Positions 11,668 through 24,683 of a stretch of 64,000 nucleotides of DNA are shown here, piece by piece. The DNA is from Verticillium longisporum (Eukaryota; Ascomycota; Sordariomycetes; Glomerellales; Plectosphaerellaceae), in NCBI GenBank assembly GCA_019188255.1, contig JAETXT010000016.1:1273889-1337888 (forward strand), read 5' to 3'. Position 1 is the first letter of the stretch; every line of letters begins with the position of its first letter. The notes beneath the pieces were generated by a model. It made no database searches. It saw only the letters and a program-made list of their open reading frames with translations, and was not told the DNA's origin. The position numbers and the translations under genes are program-made.

Positions 11668-12347
11668 GGCTTCTTCTTGAGCCCGATTATTGGCGCAGTC
11701 ATCGACATCTACGGGCATCGTGTAACACAGATGGCGATCTGCGGCACTGGCATGCTGCTGGCGATGGGACTCATCAACTGGGGCACGACAACCAGCAGTG
11801 CCGCAGCCTCGTACGCATTCTACGCCATTTTCAAGACGTTCGGCCCAGTCACCATCATTGAGGGAATCCGAACCAGTATGATATTCCAAGACGTCTTTGG
11901 TACAGCATATGCTGCCAAGGTGACAATGAACAATGCGTACGTGGATATCATCACTATCTTGAACTCCATCCCAGCTTGAGTCAACTAACCACTTAATCCA
12001 GCACAAACATTATTATCCGTATCATCACCGGTGTCATTCAAGATGCCGATGACAACTCCTACCGTCGCGTGACGGTCGTCTACGTATTCCTCGCTGCTGC
12101 CTCGACGGTCATTTCCTTGGCGATGCTGCTCGGAACCTTCTGGGCTACCGACCTTCGGATCCTGCAGTTCACGCGAAAGCAGAGAATTCGGTTCGGAGAC
12201 ATCATCAACGAGAGGAAGGAAAGGTTCCAAGGCCCGGCCGGCAAGCTGAGCAGAAACATCAGCAAGACTTGCTTCGCTGCACTCATGGTGTACGTGCTGG
12301 GCAGCTGGTCAGCATGGATCTGGGGTGCAATCACGGGCAATAACTGA
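11668..12347 (+). pseudogene. 5'-truncated major facilitator superfamily transporter, C-terminal part only
   Basis: Encodes the last few transmembrane helices of an MFS transporter. Exon 11668-11936, intron 11937-12001 (acceptor AATCCAG), exon 12002-12347. The read begins GFFLSPIIGAVIDIYGHRV immediately after an in-frame TGA (11665-11667); helices follow at MAICGTGMLLAMGLINW, YAIFKTFGPVTII, VTVVYVFLAAASTVISLAML and CFAALMVYVLGSWSAWIWG, and the cytosolic loop FTRKQRIRFGDIINERKERF precedes the last helix. MFS proteins have about 12 helices, so well over half is absent. No upstream exons are recognisable to the left, where another gene's 3' part begins at once. The remaining reading frame and splice sites are undamaged, so truncation is probably recent. 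Confidence 0.75.
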
Positions 12348-13252
12348 GGCAACTTGAAGGCTGCCATCCGCCACAGAGGGGTTGATGAAACGAAGCACTT
12401 GGTGCAGGCAGCAGCCGCGTCATGTGTGAATCTATTGATTGGAAGTTGCCTCCTCTACACTCGCACACTGTCATTCTTCCCTTGGTGATTACTGGACGTT
12501 GATGAACAGTGAGTTCTATTCACATGACTGTAGGCCACTGTACCCGTGTGCCCCATGTCAGTTGTGAATGCGCGTGATGTATGGAAAAGTCACTAGAGGA
12601 TGTGAGGGTGTCGCGCTGATACCCTTCGGATCTCGATGCATCAGTCGTTTCCCTGGCGCAATAGGGGCCACTTCAAGGGGTCACTCCTGGAACGAAGCGG
12701 GATCAGCTCCTTTCAAACTTCACCATCCAAGCATTGATGATCGGAGGCTCTCTGGTCAAGCTATCCAACCTCAGCTTGAACAAAAGCCGCAGCAAAACAT
12801 GCTGATGCCTTGAAATGCCGCCTCATCAGTGGGAGGGCCTCTGTATGGCCAGCCATACGCGATTGCCACCCTGACGCGTGGGCCAAACTGGCCAGTAGTC
12901 TGAGGTTGCTGTTAGGGAGGTATCATGCGCGGTGCGCACACCCAGTCTCGTTCATGAAAACCAAGCCTCAAAATTAGGCTCACCATGCCATTGGATATCA
13001 TTGGGACGCCACAGAGGCATCCGATGGTCTCGGTGTCAGCTCACAGAATCGTCCAAGCCAACTGCGAGCCAAAACAAGGCCTGTCGTGATTCACCGTTGG
13101 ACAGCCATCTTTCCACAGCACAAGCTGCGCAACGTGACTCACATTTTCAAATGCGAGTAGAACACGCAGCGAATCAGATTATCAATGCTGTGGACTTTCT
13201 TTCTTCAAAATCAAGGTGCCCTGGTGTTCTGTCGTCGTCAAAGTTGCCTGTC

Positions 13253-13271
13253 GGGGGGGGGGGGGGGGGGG
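13253..13271. repeat. Homopolymer run of 19 G
   Basis: An uninterrupted G tract on the + strand. Such tracts are error-prone in sequencing and can form quadruplex DNA; the exact length should be treated as uncertain. Confidence 0.9.
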
Positions 13272-16200
13272 ACGGTCCAATATCCAATCCCTCGTCTTGA
13301 TGCCCGACCCATGCGCCCAGTGTTGCCTCATGCGTCATTTCGTCTGGGAGTGCGGCGCAGAGGGAAAAGAACAGTCCCCTGGTCATGGGGTGTCGCTATC
13401 AAACTCGCATGAACCATGCAGCACGAGAAAATACAATCATGTGCCATAATGAGCCATCAATACCATATATTTGTAAGGAGATGGAAGTTTGTAGAAGGCC
13501 TGTGGTCAGTTGCGAAGTCGCTTCAAAGTACAGCGCCGGTGGTGGCAATATCACGTGGTATGCCCCCGCCACATTCAGGGACGCCGTGGCAACAATGTCG
13601 ATCAGGGCCGAGGCTATGGCACTCGTACCTGTCGTGACATTAATTATTTCAGCTTGTGCGCTCTATTCGAGATACGAGACAAGGGGGTGACATGGGTGTT
13701 GAAGTTTTGGTAGACGTTTGCCGATATCAGAATCCCTGCCGCGGCCACTTGACTGCACAGTGCACCTCTACAGGCACAATGAAACGAAGGCAACGCAGGG
13801 ACTCTGGAGGACGCAAGGAGCAGAAGCTGAGGTCAACCGGAATTGACCATCGATTCAGCTAGCTCGGACGAGAAGCGCATCAGCGGATACCCTGGTTGGC
13901 CATCATGCCTGAGTTGGGCAAACTGGTCAGCGCCATGCTGTTGCAAAGTCGGTGACAGGAAACAGGGTCGGTGAACTGACCTGACACACCACACCAAGGG
14001 CTGGTAGGGCCGGCCGCTGCTTCTGCAGGAGATGCACACACAAATATCTCGTCGAAAGGCGTGATTCCAAATCCGAGGCCGTGTTATTTATCTCTTCTCG
14101 TCAAGAATGGGTCCGCCGAGGGCAAGCTGCCACTTTACTGTACGTGCATCTTGCTTGGGCTTGCCGCCACTAACTGATCACATCCCCCTCGGGTGAACAT
14201 GCTGTGTAACTCGGGATATCAGAGACCGTCTTGTCAAGATTGGCTGGGCAGGGCCTGGTGTTGGACCGGATTAACTTTCTACGATGGACCTGTGTTGACA
14301 GGCTGTCTGTCAATTATTGGCCGTTGACGAAGAGATGGTGCTTGTTGGCCAATTAAGATGCCCTTGAAGCCAGCAACACATGGGGTAAGCATTGATGTGT
14401 TCAATTCTGGAGACCGTGATGGGGACGACCACCTGCACATGGTAGCTCAAGGCGTACTGTGATGGTCGCTCAGATAGAACCCCGAGTGTGGCATGAAATG
14501 GCACATGAGGCCGACGCACCCGTCTCTCTTCAAGCAGAGGCTGTTCGGAGGATCACCGGCCGGCCGCTCTGTCGAAGCTGGTTCCTCGCCATCACAGTGA
14601 GCCTCGCGCCGAGCGAGTCTCATTATGGGTATCTCGCGGACCGCATATACAACATGTGTATCCGCTACGTCACTGAGCCCTAACACTGTCGCCCATTCCG
14701 CAGCGGAGCTGGCGACAAGGCGTCTCATCTGAATGCGCAGTGCAGCAGGACAGGGCAACGGCGGACATTCGTTGCGCATGATACAAGGACCCCTTGCGCA
14801 GCTGCAGCTGCAAGCCTGCGATGCCAATCCGCCATGCAAAGGTTCCTCGGGGCACCTCACAAGCTGGTGGTTGCCGCAAGCGCGAAGAGTCGGTGAGGCC
14901 GCGTCCGATATAGTGAATATGGTCCGGAGGAGCCTACAGAGACGGAAGGAGTACAGCTGGCAAGTCGGCGAGACCCTATCTGGCGGCCTCATCTTGAGAT
15001 GACGATCCTGTCACAAGACTGTCGCGATCAGCGTAGATAGAAGGCAATGCCAACAAGACGATACTTGTAGTTGTCGCTCGAATAGACACACCCGTCTCGG
15101 TGAACGGAGGGAAGCCAAGAGGGTGTTCAGTTAAAAGATGCCCCTCTTATTTCGCAGCGCGCTGGCTGCGGTGTCCCGCCTGCACGATCGCATGCCACCG
15201 CACCTGGGCCATCGTGGTGCGCTACATGTGTTTAGGGTAAGCGTGTATGATTCTCTCACGCCCTGATCCGAAATAATCCTATGCTTCCAAGCAGGCAAGC
15301 CACGCAACGACCAGGGCTTGAAGCGGCCCCGACGGGTACGGAGCAGTAGCGGCATTAGAGTGCGGGCTGTGACTGGCTTCGCCCGTGGTGCTACGTGTTC
15401 AAGTGGCCTCCGGGTTGACCAATCGGGACTGGCGGACGACTTGTTTAGAGGCCCGATTCGTCGGCCTCGTCCAGGCGAACGCGCTGCCTACGGGCTGCGT
15501 TGGACAGCGATGCAGCAAGAGTCGCATGCCATTGGGACGAAAGGCATGCTCCCTTCCTCTTTGCTCCCCCCCTCACCTCAGAACGAACAAAGTGTGAGTC
15601 ATACGTCTCTGCTGGCCAGCAGGTGTGGTTTTCGGCCAGCAGTGTCTGTGTCTGCGGCTGCGGCAGTGGAGGTGAAAATTTCGCCATCGAAAAGAAAGGA
15701 GTGCAATTTGGATCAGCGGAAGGCTGACACCATGCTGCCGGCCGGATTGGACAAGGGAAAGAGATGTGCGACCACGGCTGGGAAATTTCAGTGGCTCCAA
15801 GGGGGAAGGATAAGAACAGCGCCGTGGTAAGGGGGTCAGGGTGTGCGCCCGGCGGACGGGATGGAGCGTCCTAGCGGGCTCAACGACCTTCTGGAAACCG
15901 ACCCTCCGGTGCGACATGTGCGCCCGCGCACACCCTACTAACACCTGTCTTTGCAGGGAGAGGGGTGAGGACTTGCGTTGTTGTGACCAGGGGGGAGGGG
16001 TGGTGCTCCGACCCGTGGCAGTGGGTGTAATTTCGTCGCCTGGAAAACCTGACCAGGGGCGTTGGAAGCCTGTCGTGAACAGCTTGTCATACTGTATGGT
16101 ACATGACTTTGTGAAGACCAGGTTGCTCGAGAATCGCAAATGACCCCTCGGCGCGTGTGCTCGCCCCAGCCATGGGTGTGAATCGCAACCTGATGTGTGA

Positions 16201-17470
16201 TTGTTTTTCGCAGGAGCTGAGACCTCCCCGGTTACATCTCGAAATTTCTTGGAAATGACAGAGAATGGCCCACCCCATAAATGACTCCCTACCGCACGAG
16301 AAGAAGTAAGTCGGGGATGCGTGCTGTGTTGTGGGTGTTGTGGTGCTGCAGTCCGGGCGGCGTCTGTGCTATTGCAGCGCTATACCAACAAATCGTTCAG
16401 GGTCTGCATCACCTTAGCTGGTGGCAAACCACCAAGGGAGGCCACAGGGCCAGAATAGGGGGAGAAGACCAGCAGTTGCCGTCGTAGGCCTATTCCTTAG
16501 CGATGACCTGGAACATTTCGGTGTCCGATGCAGCGGCTGAGTCCAGAAGCAGTCGCGTTCCTCGCCTCCTTGAAGCTCCTCCGAAGAAAGCAGTGATAAA
16601 TGGTATTGGCCATGTGGTTCGCGATGATGCGGTGATTCGAGTGCGAGTGTAAGTTGCTAGGGGCTCGATGCCGAACAGGCGGCTCTAAACCGCAATAGAT
16701 TGACGATGTGAATGTGCAGAGTCAGAGGTGGTGACACTGAAGATGGTCCATCAGCAATAGGTAGATGCTATCTCCTTAGCGACGCCTCATTGGCCGTGGC
16801 CGGGCTACATGCCCGTTACATGGCGCGAGCTTACTGTCCTGGGCGAGATACGCGTGGTTGACGAGACCTCTTACAGAGAGGCTGGGAGCTGGGAGCACTC
16901 ACCTTCCCAGCTGGACTGATGGCTTCACCGAATGCTCAGGCAAAACATTCGCGACCCAGGAGTGAGGGAGCCTGCGGGCAACGCACTGGAATCATTCCTA
17001 TTCGACAAAAGCCAGCAGAGACAGGGAGAATCTGGTAGAACATCCCCACCAATCCACATGCTGGAGGGGTCTTTCGCCCGATGATGCTAAAGCCTATTCG
17101 TTCCTAGCCTATCCAGTCGTATCATGGGCCCCTTCCCCAGTCCTCCCCAGCCCGGCCGGCACTGCAGAAAAGGCGGGTGGATGCTGCTGACGATTTGGAG
17201 GCTGGGAAGCTAGCCTACCTAGGCTCGAATGGAACTTGGATTGGAAATTGGGGCCTTCCAGGGCTGGCGTTAACATCAGGTGAGACAAGTCCAAACAATT
17301 AGGACAGCCTGCTGCTGTGCTTCCTGTCGTATCGCGATTCGTAAATGAATCGCGAATTTCGGACTCTAATGCAGGGGGCCAGGCCCGAGCTGCGAGTAGC
17401 TGAGTCGATGGCACACGTCCGTCGCGAGCTGGAGTCGAAGGGAAGTTCGTCGACAGAAGAGGTTGAAGGG

Positions 17471-17669
17471 GAGGACGGCTATTTTCTCTGCCCTTGTAGG
17501 CTATTCGCTCTGCCCGACTAGGGTAAATGCACGCTAGATAGAGGTATATAGTTGCCCTGGCTAATTTTGGTGGTGGAGCTGTGTGTAGAACTTGACCCTT
17601 GTCTAACGTGTATTTACCCTGGTCGGGCAGAGCGAATAGCCTACAAGGGCAGAGAAAATAGCCGTCCTC
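17471..17669. mobile_element. MITE, 199 bp, MULE-like, with long terminal inverted repeats
   Basis: The ends at 17471-17540 and 17600-17669 are inverted copies of about 70 bp that differ at only four positions, all transitions. Each begins GAGGACGGCTATTTTCTCTG. The flanks GTTGAAGGG (17462-17470) and GTTAAAGGG (17670-17678) form a 9-bp direct repeat with one transition, which fits a target-site duplication. Long inverted repeats with a 9-bp duplication are typical of Mutator-like elements. The 59-bp centre has no ORF, so it is non-autonomous. The whole unit could fold into a long hairpin. Confidence 0.8.
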
Positions 17670-20600
17670 GTTAAAGGGTGGTCGATCGGTGGTTGGGCGA
17701 AGTCGGGGTCGGGGTCCGTGTGGTGGCGAACATGAGTCGATGGAAAGTCTGGTTGACTCTGCGTCTTTGGTGCATATTCAGTGCCCTCGGAGCTTGATGC
17801 GAATATGACTTTTGTGGTTTCCTGGCGCTTGCCCCCGTCCTCCGCCTCCGCTTCTGACTTTGCCGCTGCCGCTGCAAGATCCCAGGTCACCGTCACCCCG
17901 CACAAGCGTGCATGTGATGAGTGAACTCCCTCCACTCACGGCGCGAACTGGGTGATCGCCAGCGTCTGGGTCAGCATGGCCGATGGTCACTTGACGCTAG
18001 ACGACCGCCGCGCATTCCCGTGAATCTGGCTTGGTGTGAGGTCAGCTGGGAGTGCCAAACCCACGGTGACCGGTGTGCTTGGTGGCTGTCCAGTGTTGAG
18101 ACGCCATTTTCCTCGTGGGCGGCTGCAGGATGATGATCGTGCATCGGGGTTGAGGCAAGGCATCGTGCGTGAGGACGCGTCTTGGGAACTATGACCCCTG
18201 GACTGAAAGTGTGATGTGATGTTGGCAGAAGCTGGAGTGAAGCAGATTCACCACAGCCAAAGATGACAGCCGAGCCATCCATCACGCCATTCCACCCATG
18301 TCGCAAGTGGGAAGTCGCAGCCCGCTGACTGATTGTAGATGGCAGTTGTTGCCCGCAAAACCTGGCATGGGGGGGATGGAAGGAAAGGTAAGGCTGCGGC
18401 AGCGACACCTTTCCGCCGGAGCAATGGGTGCACTTGCCCGCTCTGCTCGAACCAGCTTAAACTCGCCAGGAGCCCTCGGTCGAACCTTCTCGTTCTGCTC
18501 TCCATCTTGGTCCTGTTCGCAATCATGTTTGCCCGGACCGGACGCTGCATCTCTTCCTCACCCTGACTCTGATTGCCTGCTACCCTGTCCTCTCAAGGCA
18601 AGCATCGTACGCGTGTGGATTGAACTCGCGCATCTTGTCCTCGGTCGCGTCACAGCATGACAAGGCACCAGGGCGACACGAAACCACACGAATACAACGT
18701 CGACTGCAAACAAGGCTGCCGTTGACTCACCAGTTCTGTGCTGCCTGGCCCCTGGCGTCCATCAACCGCCGACCACCTGTCAGTCTGTGCTATATATCCT
18801 GGCACTTCATCTCGCAAGATTTGGCCTCCTCCAGCCACCCGAAGCCAAGATTGCTGCTTATCACCGTCCTGGCCTGATCCTGCAACGGGCGTCCTACGTC
18901 GTACACGTCGGTGACCGAACGAAGGGAAAAGAGCGGCCGACCTGGCCGGTGCGCGTTCCGTTCCTCGCCAGACCCGACTCTTCGACTCACCGGTCGTCCA
19001 TCGAGATGCCGTGGATGGTACTTCCTTGAACAAGATCAAGAGAACAAAGTGCCCCCCAGCATTCTGCCCGCTGTGCACTCGAATTACCGGCGAAGGTCAT
19101 CACTGGTGACAGACGGCAAGATTGCTCTAGTAATAAACGACACGCGAGATCGTGCCTCTCCCTTCACTGTCGAACAATCCAACAAAGGCCACGTCAGGTC
19201 TTCATATCGACTTCCCGGAATCCCAGCCTCGTTGGGCTCATCTCTCGTATTTCAGCACCACCGGCGGAGGAATCTCATACTGAATTCGCCGGATCCCTTG
19301 CATATCTGCTGCTCGCAATTCCGTTGATCCTGGCTGGCCTGTTGGCTTGTGCTTGTGCTTGTCGCCCATTCTCGGTGAATCGAGGAACATCCCCGGGAAT
19401 CCCAACAATTACCCACAACCTCCTTGCGTACCGGTTGGGGGGCCTCCAACCCAGACCACGACTCCCCCGTGTGTGAACGCCTGTGCGGCGATCAGAAGCC
19501 ACGTTCTGCCCCTGGGACGCCCCTGGTGAAAATTTTTCACGCGGCACTGGGAACTGAGATCCCGCTGCGGCGCCGTTGGACCAGGAGCACGTTGGGGACG
19601 CCATACCCAGCACGCCGCGCTCGCCATCATTTCGCTTACCGTGACGGGTGGACAGCCAATTATACGAATTCGAATCATCTTGTTTGACGACTGGACCGAA
19701 GGCTGGGATTGTCAAAAACCCTCTGGAATTTACAAACTGGTTCCCTGCCTCAGCCGCCCACGGACACAGGTTCAGAGTCAGACCGAAATCCGCAGAGCCC
19801 AAGGGTTGACCGAGATCAAAGCCACAGGGAGGCCGCGATTTGGTCATTTCACTATGGCACTCTGAATCTGGGTGCGACGCGACAAGAAATCACGACGGAC
19901 ACACCCAGCACATTCCCCGCAACCGTATCGCCTCTCTCCTGCGACCGTGCTTTTCCAAAGCGAGTCAGAGCACATTTTCACGAGCCTGGGACGTCAGCTT
20001 GGTACTGTAAACGACTGAGCGCGACACACACGACCGGCTCAAGCAGCAGTGCTGCCACACTCGACGGCTGGCGCCCAACAAACAGGCAGGCCGTGCTTGT
20101 AATTTCTTTTCGTACCGTACAGCCTAGGTCGTCGTGAGTAATCCCAGAAGGACGACTCACAGAAGATAGGGGCACACCCTATTCGCCCTTTCCGTCGGGT
20201 TAGCGGGAGCCTCGCCTCCATTGGGTTGAGCTCCGTGCCTTGGCTTTGGTTGGGCGGGCTTTGCTTGAACCACACCCCTGGCCCTTGCCCCCTGTATCTT
20301 GTCTCCATCCTAGACTCCTTGTTCTGGACACATCCCTGCTCAACAATCCTCGTCCCCTCTGGCGTCCCTCCCGTCGCTCTCCAGGAGAGCCGCGCCGCCA
20401 TCCACTCCCACAGAACAAGCGAGAATATTAAAGGGTGTCACTACCGCCCAGCCTCCAGCCTTTTGTCTCCTTTCCGACACTTTTGGCTTTTGCCAACCAA
20501 ACAACCCCATTTTCCAACCACCGCACCAACCATATCACCGAGTCGCCAAGGCGATTTCGCAAAACTCGATTTCCAAGCAAACCGTATAAGCCTTTGCTGG

Positions 20601-20942
20601 ACGCTCTCCGAAGCACCCACCATCTTCCATAACATCAGGTCTCGACTTGGTGTTGCCAACGTTGTCAACTCCTCGGAGAATATAAACACACAGCCTGGAC
20701 ATGTTCGCCTACAGAAGACGGTTTTTTATCATCCCTCCCTCTTCCGACCACATACCAAGGTGACTGGTGTCACTTTCTCCCGCGTCTCGACATCGGCGCG
20801 CTTCGCCTGGACTGGACTCGAGATCGGTGCAATCGCACGCACAGTAACAACACACAACAAACTCGCCACAGCGCAAGGACGACATTTTGGGGACGAACAA
20901 GAAAGCGGATGTCGCAGGGACATCGCAAGAGCTGAGGAAACA

Positions 20943-22178
20943 ATGGCCAACTATTCACCATACACCGGATCCACTCCCGGCGAGGAGTACTACTACGCCC
21001 GGGAGCGATTCCAATCCGCAACACCAACACCCTCCCCCAGGGGAAACTCTTACTACGCATCAGGCGGCTCGGCCACACCTCAGCGTCCGGCGACGCGCGC
21101 GCACTTCCGCAATGCTAGCACAGGCTACAATGACTACAGTCCTCGTCCCCCGACGGCATCGCCTCGGTACACGAGCGATGGCTACTATGCCACAGCCAAT
21201 GTGAGTAGTGGTCATCATTCGCGCAAGGCGTCGTGGGCTACACCCACGCGCCCCAAGAACGAGCGCCGCAGCTCTTACATTCATGTCCGGTCATCCACTC
21301 CCCATGGAGAATCCGACGAGGACGAGATCATCGAGATCGACGGCCGTACATATGTCATCTCGGCCAAGCATCAGCAGGCAGAGGGGAGGAGGCTTTTCAA
21401 GGATTCTTACTTTGATGCGGCTCGAGGACACCCCACTGATTCCCACTACTACATGCAGGGAGGATACTCGTTTCATGATCGCGACGCTGCCTATGAACCC
21501 CAGTCCAACCCCCAGCCGCGCGCTCGCCCTACGGCCACCACACAGGCCCGCAGGTCCCACGTCACGGTGCCCCAGTGCCCCGCCACAGCCCCCCCAGCCA
21601 GCTCCCACAAGAAGCCTGCCGCGCCCGCAGCTGCGCCCAAGGCGACGGAGGCCGATGCCAAGCGCCACCGCATCCCTCCTGGCTACTCACTGAAGAACTG
21701 GGACCCTGCCGAGGAGCCGATTTTGCTTCTTGGAAGTGTCTTCGACGCTAACTCTTTGGGCAAGTGGATCTACGACTGGACCGTCTACCACCATGGTACG
21801 GCGACGCCCATCGCTGATGTGGCTGGTGAGCTTTGGCTTCTTCTGATTCAACTGGCCGGCAAGATCAAGCGCGCCGACCAGGTCGTCGAGCGCATCCGCA
21901 GTGCCGAAAACAAGGACCTGGTTGAGGATTTCATCGACTCGGGTGAGCGTCTGCAGGACAAGCTGCGCAAACTGCTGAAGACTTGCGAGCAGCCCATGCT
22001 CAAAGCCAGCTCGAAGAAGAGCTCCCTCGGCAAGAATGCCGGTGTCGAGTTTGTCGAGACTCTCTTCGGCCGTGAGCGTGAGCTCGACCGGACAGAGCGT
22101 TTCATGCAGGGCGTTCGTGTTTTTAACCACCGTTTTGACGCCAACTGTGAAGAAATCCTCCGGAACCCTACGAAATAG
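20943..22178 (+). CDS. Conserved fungal protein with disordered N terminus (often annotated as vegetative cell wall protein gp1-like)
   Basis: 411 residues from ATG 20943 (MANYSPYTGSTPGEEYYYAR). Residues 1-235 are low in complexity, with Tyr/Ser/Pro-rich repeats, an acidic ESDEDEIIEIDGRTYVI patch and Ala/Pro-rich stretches. The C-terminal 170 residues are ordered and charged: IPPGYSLKNWDPAEEPILLL, FDANSLGKWIYDWTVYHHG, GELWLLLIQLAGKIKRA, VEDFIDSGERLQDKLRKLLK and FGRERELDRTERFMQGVRVF. I recall this C-terminal block as conserved across filamentous ascomycetes, where it is often misnamed gp1; no signal peptide is present, so a wall role is unlikely. The same frame is open back to 20226, but the upstream part has leader-like C/T-rich composition and no homologous motif, so the later ATG is preferred. 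Confidence 0.85.
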   Translation: MANYSPYTGSTPGEEYYYARERFQSATPTPSPRGNSYYASGGSATPQRPATRAHFRNASTGYNDYSPRPPTASPRYTSDGYYATANVSSGHHSRKASWATPTRPKNERRSSYIHVRSSTPHGESDEDEIIEIDGRTYVISAKHQQAEGRRLFKDSYFDAARGHPTDSHYYMQGGYSFHDRDAAYEPQSNPQPRARPTATTQARRSHVTVPQCPATAPPASSHKKPAAPAAAPKATEADAKRHRIPPGYSLKNWDPAEEPILLLGSVFDANSLGKWIYDWTVYHHGTATPIADVAGELWLLLIQLAGKIKRADQVVERIRSAENKDLVEDFIDSGERLQDKLRKLLKTCEQPMLKASSKKSSLGKNAGVEFVETLFGRERELDRTERFMQGVRVFNHRFDANCEEILRNPTK

Positions 22179-24683
22179 AAGCCTGGTCTCCTTTTTTGTC
22201 TTCATCTACCGGACGAACCAGGACAGGTCGCCATTGCCAGGATTTTCTTTTGGACCGAGGATTTTTCTTCATTGTCTCCGTCTGCTCGGACCCACGCGGA
22301 CGGACTGTACCACTAGGACCGTTTTCCGGACTGCCACCACGGGAGGGGATTTCTTTCATCTCTACATACCACGGGATCTCGGATTTCTCTCTCCTTCACC
22401 TTAAACATAATCAAGCGCAAGCTTACCATTTGGATCGGGATACTTTGAGAGGATCTTCCTTTGCGATACCCACACCACAACGCACGATACCGAAGCCGAC
22501 CGCCCCCCGAGGGGCCAACGACACGAATCGATATACGAGGCATGGACAAGTTTTTCCACGCACTTGTTTTTAGGACGATGCTTTTTCTTTCGCGCGATTG
22601 GGAACAGGAAAAGCACGAGCGAAGAAGCCATGAAGGCAGGGATGTTGCGTTTTGGTTTAGTCTGCTTATACTTTCGATGACGCAAGGATATGGGATCTCG
22701 CTACAGGCAAAATGTGCCCAGCGACAGTGATAGAATTGGGAGATGGGACTGGCTATTTTGATTTCGTTTTATCTTACTCGCACCGGAGGCGTTCGCGCAG
22801 CCCGATGCCGACGAGCCGGGCACGTCGACTTTTTGTTTGGTCTTCCCGTTCGATGATGGAGAGAGAGGAGAGAAGCGGAGATGTGTGCTGGCATGGATAT
22901 ACCCTTCCTTTCGTTTTTTGAGGAGGTGGAAGCTGAACGACACAGTATGGTAGTTCTCCCAGTTGAATTTCGAGCCTATTGCTTCGCCTGATGTTTCCTA
23001 CTCTTGCTTGCCTTGATTTTGTTTTGGTGCTAGGAAGATGGGACGAAGTATGGTAGAAGGGGTGGGACCTCTTTCGGCTTGATCGGCTGTCGATGATGCC
23101 TGTCGTCAATGCTATTCCCGTTCCCCCGTTCGCGAGGCGAAGCCATGACGTTGGCGGATGCGTTTCCGCGATGCCTCTTTCGACGGACAAACCCTTGACG
23201 CCATTCGGAGGCTATCGTGCATTGCGTCGCGTCTCGTGACGCGCAGGTCCTCGGGCAGGGTTCGAGCAAGGGGAGAAGGCGAGGGAAAGAGGGGGGGGGG
23301 CATTGGAAGAGTTTGGGTATGGCGCGGGATGGCTGGGCGTGGGATGATTGCATGAGCGCGGGAGAGCCGTGGGGTGAAGCATCACTTGGGGTAGATTGAC
23401 GTGGAGGATTTCTTTGCATTGTACTTTGACAGTCTGAATACAACGTGAGCAATTTGCTTTGCGATCGTACAGTGATGTGATGTCTTTGGTCGTGATGGTC
23501 TATGGGGGGTTGTGTTGGCCGCAAATGTGCGATCTCGATGGCGACGAAACACGAGCAGCTGACAAACGAACAAAGTGCCTTCGTTTCTCCTACGTTGGGC
23601 CCAGAACCCGCGTCTCACTTGACAGGGCTGCATATCATCCAAGACAGACACAGACGGGCGGTTCCACTCTTGCTCATTCCTGGCGAGGCCGCACGATGGG
23701 CCCGGGCAGCCAGGCGGGCTGGAATGGACGCTTCACTGCGCAACGAAGGGAGCATTTCTCCCATTGTCTCGGTTAGAAGCAGACTACCATGTACGCGCTT
23801 TGGAATATCCTCAGAGGAGGAGGGGGGGGTGTCGTCGGCGGCGATTCAGGACGACGTGTCCAGCTGGCTGTGTGGGTACTTTGTCTCGGTGAAAGAGTTT
23901 TGCACGGCGCCTCATAAGAATCCCATCCTCGGTCAGGCCCCTTCCATCACCGACGCAACCCTGCTGGCTGACGTGGGAGGCGAGAAAGGAATGACTGTGG
24001 CGAAATGTATTGCTGTGTTTGCTTTTCTGTGGACGGATTGTGAGACTGGGGTTTTGAAAAACGGGGGCAGGGAAGGGGGGCTTGGGGGGACGCGGCCTCT
24101 GATGCTGTCAAGGAGGTAGAATCGGAGCAAATGCGAAGAAGAAGCAAGGAAAAATGCAGGCCGACTGAGACCTTTTGCGATGCTACTTGATACGCAGCAG
24201 GCAGCAGACGCGTCTTCGGTGAGGAAAGGTGGTTTTCTTCGCGGACCACCGAGACGGCTGCTGCACCCCGGATCGCGGCCGGCGGTTCGCCTGTCCACTC
24301 ACCCGTGCACGGCCTCGCGGGCTTTATGCGGGCGTCTGGGCCTCCCTCGTGGCAACGTGACGGGGAGAGGGGAGACGACAGAGGGAGGTGTCGCTGGTGG
24401 TCAAGGGTCGGATGGTTGTAGGACGGTGTGATCCTTGTCGAGTTCCACGGAATGACGACCATCAGATTATGCGCTGCGATGTCAAGTTGGGACGGATTTG
24501 GCGCAAACCGTCATGACAAAAACAGATCCAAGGGTCACAAAAGTCGGATGGCAAAGTTTCGGCCACACAGACGCACACGCACACCCGACACAATTCGGAT
24601 GCCTCCCTTGAAGCAGCCGGCGAGCAAGCAAGGCAGCACAAGCAAGGCAGCACAAGCAAAGGGCGAAACGCCGCCGTGGCCGT

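Larger units (their letters stand above)
12348..20942. other. Gene-poor GC-rich region with a MITE, and leader of the 20943 gene
   Basis: About 8.6 kb without a gene I can support. All ORFs are short, lack family motifs and look like chance frames in GC-rich DNA. It holds a run of 19 G residues (13253-13271) and the MITE at 17471-17669. It is not AT-rich, so it is not a typical RIP-silenced block. The last 700 nt before 20943 are C/T-rich, as expected of a 5' leader of a well-expressed fungal gene; long non-coding transcripts are possible but cannot be shown from sequence. Confidence 0.4.

Noticed and set aside
15573..16139. 188-codon minus-strand ORF
   Set aside because: Same reasons: low-information composition and no family features.
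23502..24119. 205-codon + strand ORF downstream of the 20943 gene
   Set aside because: No motif, odd composition, no good start context; looks like a chance frame in GC-rich DNA.
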